From: Bacteroidota bacterium
Lineage (GTDB): Bacteria; Bacteroidota; Bacteroidia; Flavobacteriales_D; Crocinitomicaceae
Direction: 5' to 3'
Assembly (NCBI GenBank): GCA_016866415.1
Contig: VGML01000026.1
Span: 1-16,939 of the forward strand
DNA: 16,939 nucleotides
Shown here one piece after another: positions 8,271 to 14,706 of this stretch. Each line of letters begins with the position of its first letter. Positions within the stretch are counted from its first letter, which is position 1. A program made the position numbers and the translations under genes. The notes under the pieces were generated by a model. That model did no database searches and was not told where the DNA came from. It saw only the letters and a list, made by a program, of their open reading frames with translations.

Positions 8271-8396
8271 TCAAAAGAACAACCAAATGATGTTTATTAA
8301 TGTGAATTTCGGATCAAAACCAAATATCAATTGAAGCAAAATGACAGATGCAGTTATTATAATTTGCTTTTTGTATTTAACTACTGTTTCTTTCAT
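8271..8396 (-). CDS. 41-residue putative single-pass membrane protein upstream of arsC
   Basis: A short open frame runs from the ATG at 8396 to a TGA at 8271. The product begins MKETVVKYKKQIIITASVIL, followed by LLQLIFGFDPKFTLINIIWL and FF. It has a positively charged N terminus and then a hydrophobic segment at about residues 11-26, broken by Asp-Pro-Lys, and a second hydrophobic stretch to the end. This fits a one-pass or hairpin membrane peptide. The stop is 4 nt before the arsC ATG, a spacing typical of translational coupling. I do not recognise the family. It could also be a short upstream ORF controlling arsC, or a remnant of a longer membrane protein. The charge layout and spacing favour a real gene, but no homology supports it. 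Confidence 0.5.
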   Translation of the reverse strand: MKETVVKYKKQIIITASVILLQLIFGFDPKFTLINIIWLFF

Positions 8397-8455
8397 TATT
8401 TAAAAGAACCAAATACATATTTGAAAATTAAAGATTTGATATTATACAAATCAGT

Positions 8456-9241
8456 TTAATTTTTACCCTTCTTTTCAATAATTTTATTATAGGCTCCATC
8501 CCAAAGATTAATCCGTTTCTGCAAAGATTCAATGGCAGCATCCTCGGCTTCCATCCAATAACTGAGACCAGAATCACAAAGATTTGACGTCATCTGTAAA
8601 GCTAAATGACTATGATGGTCACCATCAACCTCGATATGTCGCTCTAGATAATATTTGAAAATTGATACATTATCGGGAAAGGATTTATGAATGTCTTTAA
8701 CAATTGACACAAACATTTCAGGAATTAAGTCCTCACGGCCGAATGTAAATATTGCCGACTGTAAATAAAATTTATTGCTATCAATAATCTTATAAGTAAA
8801 ATTAACAAAATCGCAAGCCTCCTCAGGTGCACTAGATGCTTTCAAAGCGGCATTAACATCAGACTTAGATTTTAAAGCCTCAATAAACATTTCAATTTTT
8901 GAGCAATCGGCTCCACATTGATGCATTGCATCTAAATATAATTCGAAATGGCTTTTTCTTTCACCAAACAAATCAAGATCTGATTCCTCACCTACAACTA
9001 TTTCATTAATAAGATATCGAGTGTCTGCTGAGCCCTTGGGAAACCAAGGAACAGAAGTGCATGTCAGATTATTTTGTAAGGTTTTTAATAAAGACATAAA
9101 ATCCCAAACTGCGAAAATGTGATATTCCATAAAAACTTTAAGGTCATCAACATCTTTTATTACTGTATATAATCTATGATTAATGATTTGTTGACGTAAC
9201 GGTTCAATCGCCTTTCTCAATTTATCTATATGCTCATTCAT
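8456..9241 (-). CDS. DUF3050-type protein with a haem-oxygenase-like diiron signature
   Basis: The product (261 residues from the ATG at 9241) resembles the DUF3050 family: an all-helical protein of this size with MEYHIFAVWDFM, then RYLINEIVVGEESD, HFELYLDAM and ERHIEVDGDHHSHLA blocks. With 5 added if counted from an upstream TTG at 9256, the last block reads His207-x3-Asp211-x2-His214 (202, 206 and 209 from the ATG). H-x3-D-x2-H is the core-helix ligand pattern of haem-oxygenase-like diiron oxidases such as CADD. Glu and His near 85-103 and Glu176/180 (TTG numbering) could complete the site. Family membership is from memory, and the metal assignment is inference; the substrate is unknown. 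The response-regulator gene ends 37 nt upstream on the same strand, so an operon is likely. I prefer the ATG start because it is the first in-frame ATG. Confidence 0.7.
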   Translation of the reverse strand: MNEHIDKLRKAIEPLRQQIINHRLYTVIKDVDDLKVFMEYHIFAVWDFMSLLKTLQNNLTCTSVPWFPKGSADTRYLINEIVVGEESDLDLFGERKSHFELYLDAMHQCGADCSKIEMFIEALKSKSDVNAALKASSAPEEACDFVNFTYKIIDSNKFYLQSAIFTFGREDLIPEMFVSIVKDIHKSFPDNVSIFKYYLERHIEVDGDHHSHLALQMTSNLCDSGLSYWMEAEDAAIESLQKRINLWDGAYNKIIEKKGKN

Positions 9242-9278
9242 ATCTGTAAAATTCAATCCATTTCACCATTGATAACAT

Positions 9279-9953
9279 CTACAAAACTGGTGCAAACAAG
9301 AACTTATTTGGAGACACCAGATTAGTTTTCACGGCATACATTACGATACCTGCAGTATTCTTAACACCCAGCTTTGCCATAATGTTCTTACGATGTGTAT
9401 TTACGGTATGCTTGCTCAAAAAAAGTTGCTCAGCAATTTGTTCATTGGTATGTCCTTCAGCAATTAGGACGATAATTTCATTTTCACGTTCGGATAGAAT
9501 TACTGCCTCACAGGTATAGGAATCGAAATCCAAATCGTTTACATCGATATTCGCTTTTTGAATAGCTTCCAATATCTGGCCACAGAAGAATTTGTAACCT
9601 CTTGCAGTTTCTGAAACGGCGTTTACTATCTCGGTTAAATCGCAATCTTTTTTAACATAACTCGTTATTCCTGAACGCATAGCATCTACCAATGTTTGGG
9701 CACTTTGCTCGGGTGTAATAGCTAAAAAACGTACACGTTTGTATTTCTGATGAGCTTTGGGTACTATATTAATATCAAAGCCTGGTGATGTGTAATCAAT
9801 GATTACTATTGAAGCACCAAACGAATTTAATTGCTCAAGTAGTTCCTCGTTATTTGTTGCTTCACCAATTATCGTAATGTCAAGTTGTGCCGAAAGTATT
9901 GTTCTCAATCCGATTCGAATCAAGTCATTACTATCAGCGAGAATTACGTTCAT
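9279..9953 (-). CDS. LuxR/NarL-family response regulator
   Basis: This is a DNA-binding response regulator of 224 residues. The receiver domain spans about 1-120: Asp7 in LADSND, phosphoacceptor Asp53 in IIDY, Thr80 in AITPEQ and Lys101 in SYVKKD. The second residue of the usual acidic pair is Ser8 rather than Asp, which may weaken Mg binding. The C terminus holds a LuxR helix-turn-helix: LSERENEIIVLIAEGHTNEQ, then IAEQLFLSKHTVNTHRKNIM and AKLGV. No sensor kinase is in the window, so its partner is unknown. The open frame extends to a TTG at 9977, but that lies in or next to the promoter -7 box at 9980-9987, so I chose the ATG at 9953. The DUF3050 gene follows by 37 nt and is the most obvious cotranscribed partner. 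Confidence 0.9.
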   Translation of the reverse strand: MNVILADSNDLIRIGLRTILSAQLDITIIGEATNNEELLEQLNSFGASIVIIDYTSPGFDINIVPKAHQKYKRVRFLAITPEQSAQTLVDAMRSGITSYVKKDCDLTEIVNAVSETARGYKFFCGQILEAIQKANIDVNDLDFDSYTCEAVILSERENEIIVLIAEGHTNEQIAEQLFLSKHTVNTHRKNIMAKLGVKNTAGIVMYAVKTNLVSPNKFLFAPVL

Positions 9954-9979
9954 CTTATTTAGAATGGATTTAAACAAGG

Positions 9980-10009
9980 CAAAGATAAAAAGGGAATTTG
10001 AAAGAGCAA
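9980..10009 (-). promoter_or_regulatory. Bacteroidota-type promoter of the response regulator gene
   Basis: On the minus strand TATCTTTG (9980-9987) matches TAnnTTTG exactly, with TTG at 10007-10009 and a 19-nt spacer, the canonical geometry. The expected transcript start near 9973 leaves a leader of about 20 nt before the ATG at 9953. Confidence 0.7.
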
Positions 10010-10045
10010 TGATTTAGTAAGAAATAGTTTTGGTGGTAAGATGAC

Positions 10046-10128
10046 GTTAGGACTTTAGGACAAATGACTTTCAATCATTTTACATTCTGCATTATCTAAT
10101 TTCAACATTTAAACCTTCAACTCTCAAC
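10046..10128 (-). repeat. composite degenerate heptad tract at the end of the ureohydrolase gene
   Basis: In gene-sense orientation, heptamers in strict phase run GTTGAGA, GTTGAAG, GTTTAAA, TGTTGAA, ATTAGAT, AATGCAG, AATGTAA, AATGATT and GAAAGTC (10128 down to 10066). Two GTCCTAA copies 8 nt apart follow (10047-10061). The first two units encode the Val-Glu-Ser end and TGA stop of the ureohydrolase. The order of blocks resembles that after efp. No strong hairpin terminator is seen here. Confidence 0.75.
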
Positions 10129-11160
10129 TCGAAGAATTTTACCAGCAGCGCAAACCAACTGCCATAACGCACGTGCACCAACATTTGCATCCCAATCACC
10201 TTCTGAACCTGGGGCAACTTCATTCAAATCAAAACCGATGATCTTACGACCTGATTCCACTAACTTGAAGAACAGATAACTGATTTCTTGCAATTCAAAT
10301 CCACCTGCAACGGGCGTACCGGTATGTGGGCATAATTCTGGTTTAAGGCCATCAATATCAAAAGAAATGTAAACGTTTTTTGGTAATGCTTCAATGATTT
10401 CATCTACTTGTTGAGCCCACGTTTTTCCAGTATAGGATTCATTTTTTAAATTCCAATCGTAAAATGTTTTCACGCGATTCTGTTGTTCTGAAAGCTGAAT
10501 TTCTCGTTCCGAAACATCACGAATTCCTACTTGAACCAATTTCGACATGTTTGAACAACGTTGAAGCACATTAAACATTATACTTGCATGAGACTGCTGA
10601 AAACCTTCGTAGGCATCACGTAAATCTGCATGAGCATCAACTTGCAGAATTCCAAAATCGGAATAGGTTTCATTCAACGCTTCAATCAATCCGAGCGGAG
10701 TGGAATGTTCACCACCCAAAACAGCAACCATTTTTCCTTGTTTGAGCAATTTAAGACTGCGCTCCTTTAAATTTTGTCTGAGAGCTTCATGCGCTTCATT
10801 GACTTCATTGACATCCGATTGGAATTTTTCCAAAGCCAATTCTTCTCCGTTTTCTTCCAAAAAGTGGATGTAACGCATACCTTTTTCACAACAAATGTCA
10901 TTTATTTCTTTCCATTCCTTTGAAATCGGAGCCATGTAAACTTTCGTATCGTAAGCCCGTTCCAACTCAGGATGAAAAAAATCCAATTGGGTCGAAGCAT
11001 TCAAGATGGCTTGTGGACCATTGCTTGTTCCTTTACCATATGAAGCTGTCGCATCCCAAGGAATAGGAATAATTACGATATCTGCCTCGTTCTCCGAATA
11101 CGGAAAACCAAAAATATTACCATTGGCAATTCCAACGCCGTTGGGATCAAATTGTGTCAT
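10117..11160 (-). CDS. ureohydrolase (arginase/agmatinase/formimidoylglutamase family)
   Basis: This is a binuclear manganese hydrolase of the ureohydrolase superfamily, which cleaves guanidino or formimino groups from substrates such as agmatine, arginine or N-formimidoylglutamate. All metal ligands are visible: His152 in GGEHS, Asp175/His177/Asp179 in VDAHADLR, and Asp268/Asp270 in SFDIDGL. PHTGTPVAGG (278-287) and NEVAPGSEGDWDANVGARAL are family blocks. At 347 residues it is longer than E. coli SpeB, with extra sequence at about 80-140 that looks helical and charged. I cannot fix the substrate from sequence, so I give no symbol. Its ATG overlaps the murQ stop by 4 nt (ATGA), so it is translated from the same transcript. 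Its last three codons lie in a heptanucleotide repeat. Confidence 0.88.
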   Translation of the reverse strand: MTQFDPNGVGIANGNIFGFPYSENEADIVIIPIPWDATASYGKGTSNGPQAILNASTQLDFFHPELERAYDTKVYMAPISKEWKEINDICCEKGMRYIHFLEENGEELALEKFQSDVNEVNEAHEALRQNLKERSLKLLKQGKMVAVLGGEHSTPLGLIEALNETYSDFGILQVDAHADLRDAYEGFQQSHASIMFNVLQRCSNMSKLVQVGIRDVSEREIQLSEQQNRVKTFYDWNLKNESYTGKTWAQQVDEIIEALPKNVYISFDIDGLKPELCPHTGTPVAGGFELQEISYLFFKLVESGRKIIGFDLNEVAPGSEGDWDANVGARALWQLVCAAGKILRVES

Positions 11161-11972
11161 TTATTTAAACTTTTATAGCAATCTACCGCCTTTCGAACGG
11201 AACCGTTTTTTTGAAGAAGTTCAGCGGCTAAATCGTAATCAATTTTTAATTCATCTGCGACCATTCGTGTTCCACGGTCAACTAATTTGTTATTGCTCAA
11301 CTGCATATCAACCATTTTGTTTCCTTTGACGCGACCTAGTTTAATCATCAACGAAGTGGAAATCATATTCAAAACGAGCTTTTGCGCCGTTCCCGATTTC
11401 ATGCGTGTGCTTCCAGTTACGAATTCTGGTCCAACTACTGGCGTCATCGGAAAATCAGCAAGATTAGCGATTGGTGAATCGGGATTACAGGATATTCCAC
11501 CAGTTAAAATTCCTTCCGATTTGGCTTTTTCCAAGGCTCCCAAAACGTAGGGTGTGGTTCCAGAAGCTGCGATTCCAACCACTGTATCGTTTACATTAAT
11601 GTTGTATTCCCATAAATCTTTCCAACCTTGTTCTCGATCGTCCTCTGCAAATTCAACAGCACGACGAATAGCTGTGTCTCCACCAGCGATAATTCCAACA
11701 ACAATTCCATGCTCAATTCCAAACGTTGGAGGACATTCACTGGCGTCAACAATTCCCAATCTACCGCTTGTTCCTGCTCCCATGTAAAACAATCTTCCTC
11801 CGTTTTTCATTCGCTGATAACAAGCCTCCACAAATGCTTCAATCGCCGGAATCTCTTTTTCAACTGCCAACGGAACCGATTGATCTTCGCGATTGATATT
11901 TTGCAACAATGAGCTTGTAGCCATTTTTTCAAGGTCATTGTAATTCGAGCTGGATTCGGTAATTCGTTTCAT
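11157..11972 (-). CDS. murQ: N-acetylmuramic acid 6-phosphate etherase
   Basis: MurQ removes D-lactate from N-acetylmuramic acid 6-phosphate to give GlcNAc-6-phosphate, a step in cell-wall sugar recycling. The SIS domain is plain: GGRLFYMGAGTSGRLG at 58-73 binds the sugar phosphate, and VDASECPPTFG follows with Glu79, matching catalytic Glu83 of E. coli. Glu110 in FAEDDREQG matches Glu114. GSTRMKSGTAQKLVLNM is the second phosphate loop. At 271 residues it is about 27 shorter than the E. coli enzyme, mostly at the C terminus. It lies 19 nt after the phosphoribosyltransferase gene and overlaps the ureohydrolase ATG by 4 nt, so it is the middle gene of a three-gene operon. No PTS transporter, MurNAc kinase or amgK-like gene is nearby. 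Confidence 0.93.
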   Translation of the reverse strand: MKRITESSSNYNDLEKMATSSLLQNINREDQSVPLAVEKEIPAIEAFVEACYQRMKNGGRLFYMGAGTSGRLGIVDASECPPTFGIEHGIVVGIIAGGDTAIRRAVEFAEDDREQGWKDLWEYNINVNDTVVGIAASGTTPYVLGALEKAKSEGILTGGISCNPDSPIANLADFPMTPVVGPEFVTGSTRMKSGTAQKLVLNMISTSLMIKLGRVKGNKMVDMQLSNNKLVDRGTRMVADELKIDYDLAAELLQKNGSVRKAVDCYKSLNK

Positions 11973-11991
11973 TCTAATCGATTTTTAGAGT

Positions 11992-12486
11992 TTACACTAA
12001 ATACGCTTTCATTTCAGAAGACTTCATATCAATCTCAATTCGATCCTTCAAGGTTGTCGACAAACGTAAACCAATGAAATCAGTTTTAATTGGATAATTG
12101 CGATGCTGGCGATCAACCAAAGCGACTGTTTTAATTGCTTTTGTTGCTTGTTCCAAGAATTTCATAAGCGCGTATTGCATCGTTTTTCCTGAGTTCACGA
12201 CATCATCAACCAAAATGATGTAGCCTTTTTTCAAGGACTTTTGATCGATACTCAATTGAATCGGCTGACTCCACGGCTCCTCCTTGTTCACTTCGATTTC
12301 AAAATAAACCACTTCCATGTTGGAATTTGTTTGGATGATTTCTGCTAATTTACTAGCCAAAATAGCCCCATTTCCAACTATTCCTCCGATGAAAATAGTC
12401 TGTTCTTCAAAACAATTTTCAAGAATTTGGTGTCCAAGACGTGTAATTTTTTGGTCGATTTGCCGATGATCTAGAATAACTTGCAT
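11992..12486 (-). CDS. PyrR-like phosphoribosyltransferase
   Basis: This is a type I phosphoribosyltransferase of 164 residues. The PRPP-binding loop is YIILVDDVVNSGKTMQYAL at about 93-111, with the acidic pair that contacts ribose. An early loop, GIVGNGAILASKL, is where PyrR and HPRT proteins have their pyrophosphate loop. LVDRQHRNYPIKTDFIG strongly resembles the LVDRGHRELPI block of PyrR. PyrR in Firmicutes is an RNA-binding pyrimidine attenuator with weak uracil PRTase activity; whether this homologue binds RNA or salvages a base is unknown. It is the first gene of an operon with murQ and the ureohydrolase, not with pyrimidine genes, so I do not assign the symbol. A promoter-like TATCTTTG lies 17 nt upstream of the ATG. 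Confidence 0.8.
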   Translation of the reverse strand: MQVILDHRQIDQKITRLGHQILENCFEEQTIFIGGIVGNGAILASKLAEIIQTNSNMEVVYFEIEVNKEEPWSQPIQLSIDQKSLKKGYIILVDDVVNSGKTMQYALMKFLEQATKAIKTVALVDRQHRNYPIKTDFIGLRLSTTLKDRIEIDMKSSEMKAYLV

Positions 12487-12502
12487 AACATTTGAATGTA
12501 AG

Positions 12503-12532
12503 CAAAGATATTTGTTTCCCGAGAAAAACGAA
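12503..12532 (-). promoter_or_regulatory. candidate promoter of the phosphoribosyltransferase-murQ-ureohydrolase operon
   Basis: On the minus strand TATCTTTG (12503-12510) is an exact TAnnTTTG match. TTCG at 12529-12532, an imperfect -33 box, is 18 nt further upstream. The ATG is 16 nt past the -7 box, the same arrangement as at efp. Confidence 0.6.
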
Positions 12533-12595
12533 TTGACTTGAAAAGAAAGAAATGAACAAAGATTTCGAAAGCGTTCTTTTTGAATTGAAATAAGC

Positions 12596-12603
12596 TAATT
12601 TCG
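12596..12603 (+). promoter_or_regulatory. possible -7 box directly before the radical SAM gene
   Basis: TAATTTCG is one base from TAnnTTTG and ends only 4 nt before the ATG at 12608. If it is active, transcription would begin at or next to the ATG, giving a leaderless message. No good -33 box is seen 19 nt upstream. Confidence 0.27.
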
Positions 12604-12607
12604 TAAC

Positions 12608-13627
12608 ATGTCTCGATTTCAAGATTCGAAAAACATTCTGCTACACCTGAACTTACTCCGAGTTTGGAATTTATTTCTGCTCAGAAGCAGTTATTATTTG
12701 TCTAGAATTTTGAAACGTGAAATCTCATTTGGCTATCCGGCATCTTTGAGCATTGAACCAACCACCGCATGTAATTTAGGTTGTCCAGAATGTCCAAGTG
12801 GATTGAAACAATTTACTCGACCAACTGGAAAAATCGATTTGAATCTTCATCAAAACATGTTGGAGCAGGTCAAACAAAGCGTGTTTTACATCAACTACTA
12901 TTTTCAGGGAGAACCTTTTTTACATCCACAATTTTTGGAACTGATCAAACAAGCTAAGCAGGCTAAAATTTATACCTCTACCTCCACGAACGCCCATTTC
13001 ATTGACCAGCAAAAAGCAGAAGAAATCGTTGAATCGGGGTTAGATCGCTTGATTATTTCCATTGATGGCTTAACGCAAGAAACCTACGAGCAATATCGCG
13101 TTCACGGAAACTTGGAAAAGGTAATTTTAGCTAGTAAAGAATTGGTTTCGGCTAAAAGAAAATTGCAATCAACTACTCCTCATTTGATTTTTCAATTTCT
13201 CGCTGTGAAACCCAATGAACATGAAATTCCTCAAGTGTTTGAATTAGCCAACGAAATAGGAATTGACGAAGTACGAATCAAAACGGCCCAACTTTACGAT
13301 TACGAGCATGGAAATTCCTTGATGCCTGAAAATGAAAAATATTCTCGTTACATCAGACAAAAAGATGGAACCTACAAAATAAAAGGCAGTCCTGGCAATC
13401 ATTGTTGGCGGATGTGGTCGGGAAGTGTTTTTACTTGGGATGGAAAAGTTGTTCCATGTTGCTTCGACAAGGATGCGAAGCACGTTTTAGGGGACATCAC
13501 TACTGATCCCTTTCAATCCATTTGGAAATCACATAAATACCGAGCTTTTCGTCAAGCGATTTTAATAAACAGACAAGAAATTGATATCTGCAAAAACTGC
13601 TCGGAAGGAACACAGGTTTGGAGCTGA
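12608..13627 (+). CDS. radical SAM/SPASM-domain protein
   Basis: This is an iron-sulfur enzyme that would cleave S-adenosylmethionine to start a radical reaction; its substrate is unknown. The cluster-binding motif is CNLGCPEC with Cys55, Cys59 and Cys62 (C-x3-C-x2-C). YYFQGEPFLHP at 97-107 resembles the GGEP strand, and TSTNAHF and ISIDGLTQETYEQYR are typical barrel blocks. The C-terminal region holds Cys266, Cys284/285 and Cys328-x2-Cys331, enough for one auxiliary cluster of SPASM or twitch type. GNHCWRMWSG and DGKVVPCC are characteristic of that family. Residues 10-35 form a hydrophobic, basic helix that could lie against the membrane. No small Cys-rich or leader-peptide gene is adjacent. 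It diverges from the phosphoribosyltransferase gene, and the lipoprotein gene starts 58 nt downstream. Confidence 0.86.
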   Translation: MSRFQDSKNILLHLNLLRVWNLFLLRSSYYLSRILKREISFGYPASLSIEPTTACNLGCPECPSGLKQFTRPTGKIDLNLHQNMLEQVKQSVFYINYYFQGEPFLHPQFLELIKQAKQAKIYTSTSTNAHFIDQQKAEEIVESGLDRLIISIDGLTQETYEQYRVHGNLEKVILASKELVSAKRKLQSTTPHLIFQFLAVKPNEHEIPQVFELANEIGIDEVRIKTAQLYDYEHGNSLMPENEKYSRYIRQKDGTYKIKGSPGNHCWRMWSGSVFTWDGKVVPCCFDKDAKHVLGDITTDPFQSIWKSHKYRAFRQAILINRQEIDICKNCSEGTQVWS

Positions 13628-13685
13628 ATTTATTTATTTGAATAAGAACGATTAAATTTACATTATCTAATAAAATGTACTATTT

Positions 13686-14462
13686 ATGAAGGTGAACTAT
13701 TTTAAACATATAACTAAGTCTTTGATGTTTTTCACTTTACTTAGTGTTTTAAGTTGCTCAACTGACAAGGGGACAACTAAACCTGGAAACGTAGAATTCT
13801 ATGAAACATATTTTGCAAGTGAAATATTAACAGAATGGCAGGAGGCATCTTTAATTTCAAGTAGAAGAGAATTAGAATTGAAGGATTCATTAGTTCAAAA
13901 ATCAAATTCCAGCTTAAGTTCCACGGTTTCCATTCAGAAAGGATTATCTGACTTAATTAGACCATATGGAGAATATGCAATTGGTTCTGCTTCAAAGGAA
14001 AACAAATCAAAAGTTGAATCTTTGTTAAAAAGAAAGGATGTTATCGGTGTATTCCCCAAGAATCTCAAATTTATTTGGTCTTCAGAAATGGAAGAGCTAG
14101 GTAATTTTGTAAAGGAAAAAGGATATATTCTATATGCTATTCGAATTCCTGAAAATAATGAGCCTTATTTGAGTGGAAAAGAAATAAAACATGCCACTAC
14201 AGGCTATGACGATAATTCTGGAAGGATCACTATTGATATTGAAATGACCTATCGCGGAAGAGATAAATGGGCTGAGATGACCACTATGAATATTCAACGA
14301 ATGATTGCTCTAACACTTGACGGTAAAGTTATTTTTGCGCCAATAGTTAATAACTCCATTTCAACTGGTCGTACTCAGATTTCTGGAAATTTCACAATAG
14401 ATTTTGCTGAGAGCTTAGCAAAAAGAATTAACGCATTTTCTGAATTGAATCAGAAAAGATAA
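13686..14462 (+). CDS. lipoprotein made of a freestanding SecD periplasmic (P1) domain
   Basis: This is a predicted lipoprotein of 258 residues. The signal peptide (1-23) ends in the lipobox VLSC, giving lipidated Cys24. The rest matches the periplasmic P1 region of SecD, and its closest visible relative is the secDF gene that faces it. Residues 115-249 align without a gap to in-window SecDF, with about 69 of 135 identical by hand count; shared runs include KRKDV, YILYA, STGRTQISGN/TTGSTQISGN and the Tyr-Asp of TGYD. Upstream similarity continues through DSLVQKSNSSLSST and QKGL back to TEWQEA, and EFYETY at 37-42 looks like the SecD LEFR strand. It stops where the first SecD-core membrane helix would begin. 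It may modulate SecDF or hold emerging substrates, but this is inference. A two-helix membrane protein gene follows by 14 nt. Confidence 0.82.
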   Translation: MKVNYFKHITKSLMFFTLLSVLSCSTDKGTTKPGNVEFYETYFASEILTEWQEASLISSRRELELKDSLVQKSNSSLSSTVSIQKGLSDLIRPYGEYAIGSASKENKSKVESLLKRKDVIGVFPKNLKFIWSSEMEELGNFVKEKGYILYAIRIPENNEPYLSGKEIKHATTGYDDNSGRITIDIEMTYRGRDKWAEMTTMNIQRMIALTLDGKVIFAPIVNNSISTGRTQISGNFTIDFAESLAKRINAFSELNQKR

Positions 14463-14476
14463 AACTTTGGCTTAAT

Positions 14477-14698
14477 TTGAAATCACTTATCACCTATTCA
14501 AAGACATTAAAGTGGATATCATTCGTTTTAGCAGGTATTTTCTTAGTTGTACGTTTTCTTTATGGAAAAAACAATGAATTCGATGCAAATGGAGATTTTC
14601 AGCTTACAAATAAAGGTATTGTCCTTACTATTATTGCAGTTTTATTTGTTATTCTTGGTCTAGCTTTTGATTTTCTTAATTCCTTCAAGAAAAAATAA
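14477..14698 (+). CDS. 73-residue putative two-helix membrane protein
   Basis: I do not recognise the family. The frame starts at a TTG (14477); no in-frame ATG is available, and an ATA overlaps the preceding stop. Two hydrophobic helices are clear: WISFVLAGIFLVVRFLYG (13-30) and GIVLTIIAVLFVILGLAFDF (47-66), joined by a short polar loop with NNEFDANGDF. The C terminus is lysine-rich, so both ends probably face the cytoplasm. It lies 14 nt after the SecD-like lipoprotein gene and 43 nt from the end of secDF, with a terminator between. Cotranscription with the lipoprotein is likely. The unusual start codon keeps confidence moderate, but the hydrophobic pattern and clean length argue for a real protein. 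Confidence 0.62.
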   Translation: MKSLITYSKTLKWISFVLAGIFLVVRFLYGKNNEFDANGDFQLTNKGIVLTIIAVLFVILGLAFDFLNSFKKK

Positions 14699-14706
14699 AA
14701 AACAAA

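Noticed and set aside
8397..8455. Promoter for the arsC pair (TGTATTTG on the minus strand, 8410-8417)
   Set aside because: The -7 box has a mismatch in the conserved TA and no -33 element lies at the right distance; read-through from the DUF3050 gene is equally possible.
9242..9256. TTG start adding five residues to the DUF3050 protein
   Set aside because: The in-frame ATG at 9241 is the simpler choice, and the extra residues show no family feature; it cannot be excluded.
9954..9977. TTG start adding eight residues to the response regulator
   Set aside because: The TTG abuts the -7 box at 9980-9987, so it would lie upstream of or at the transcript start; the ATG at 9953 gives the usual receiver N terminus.
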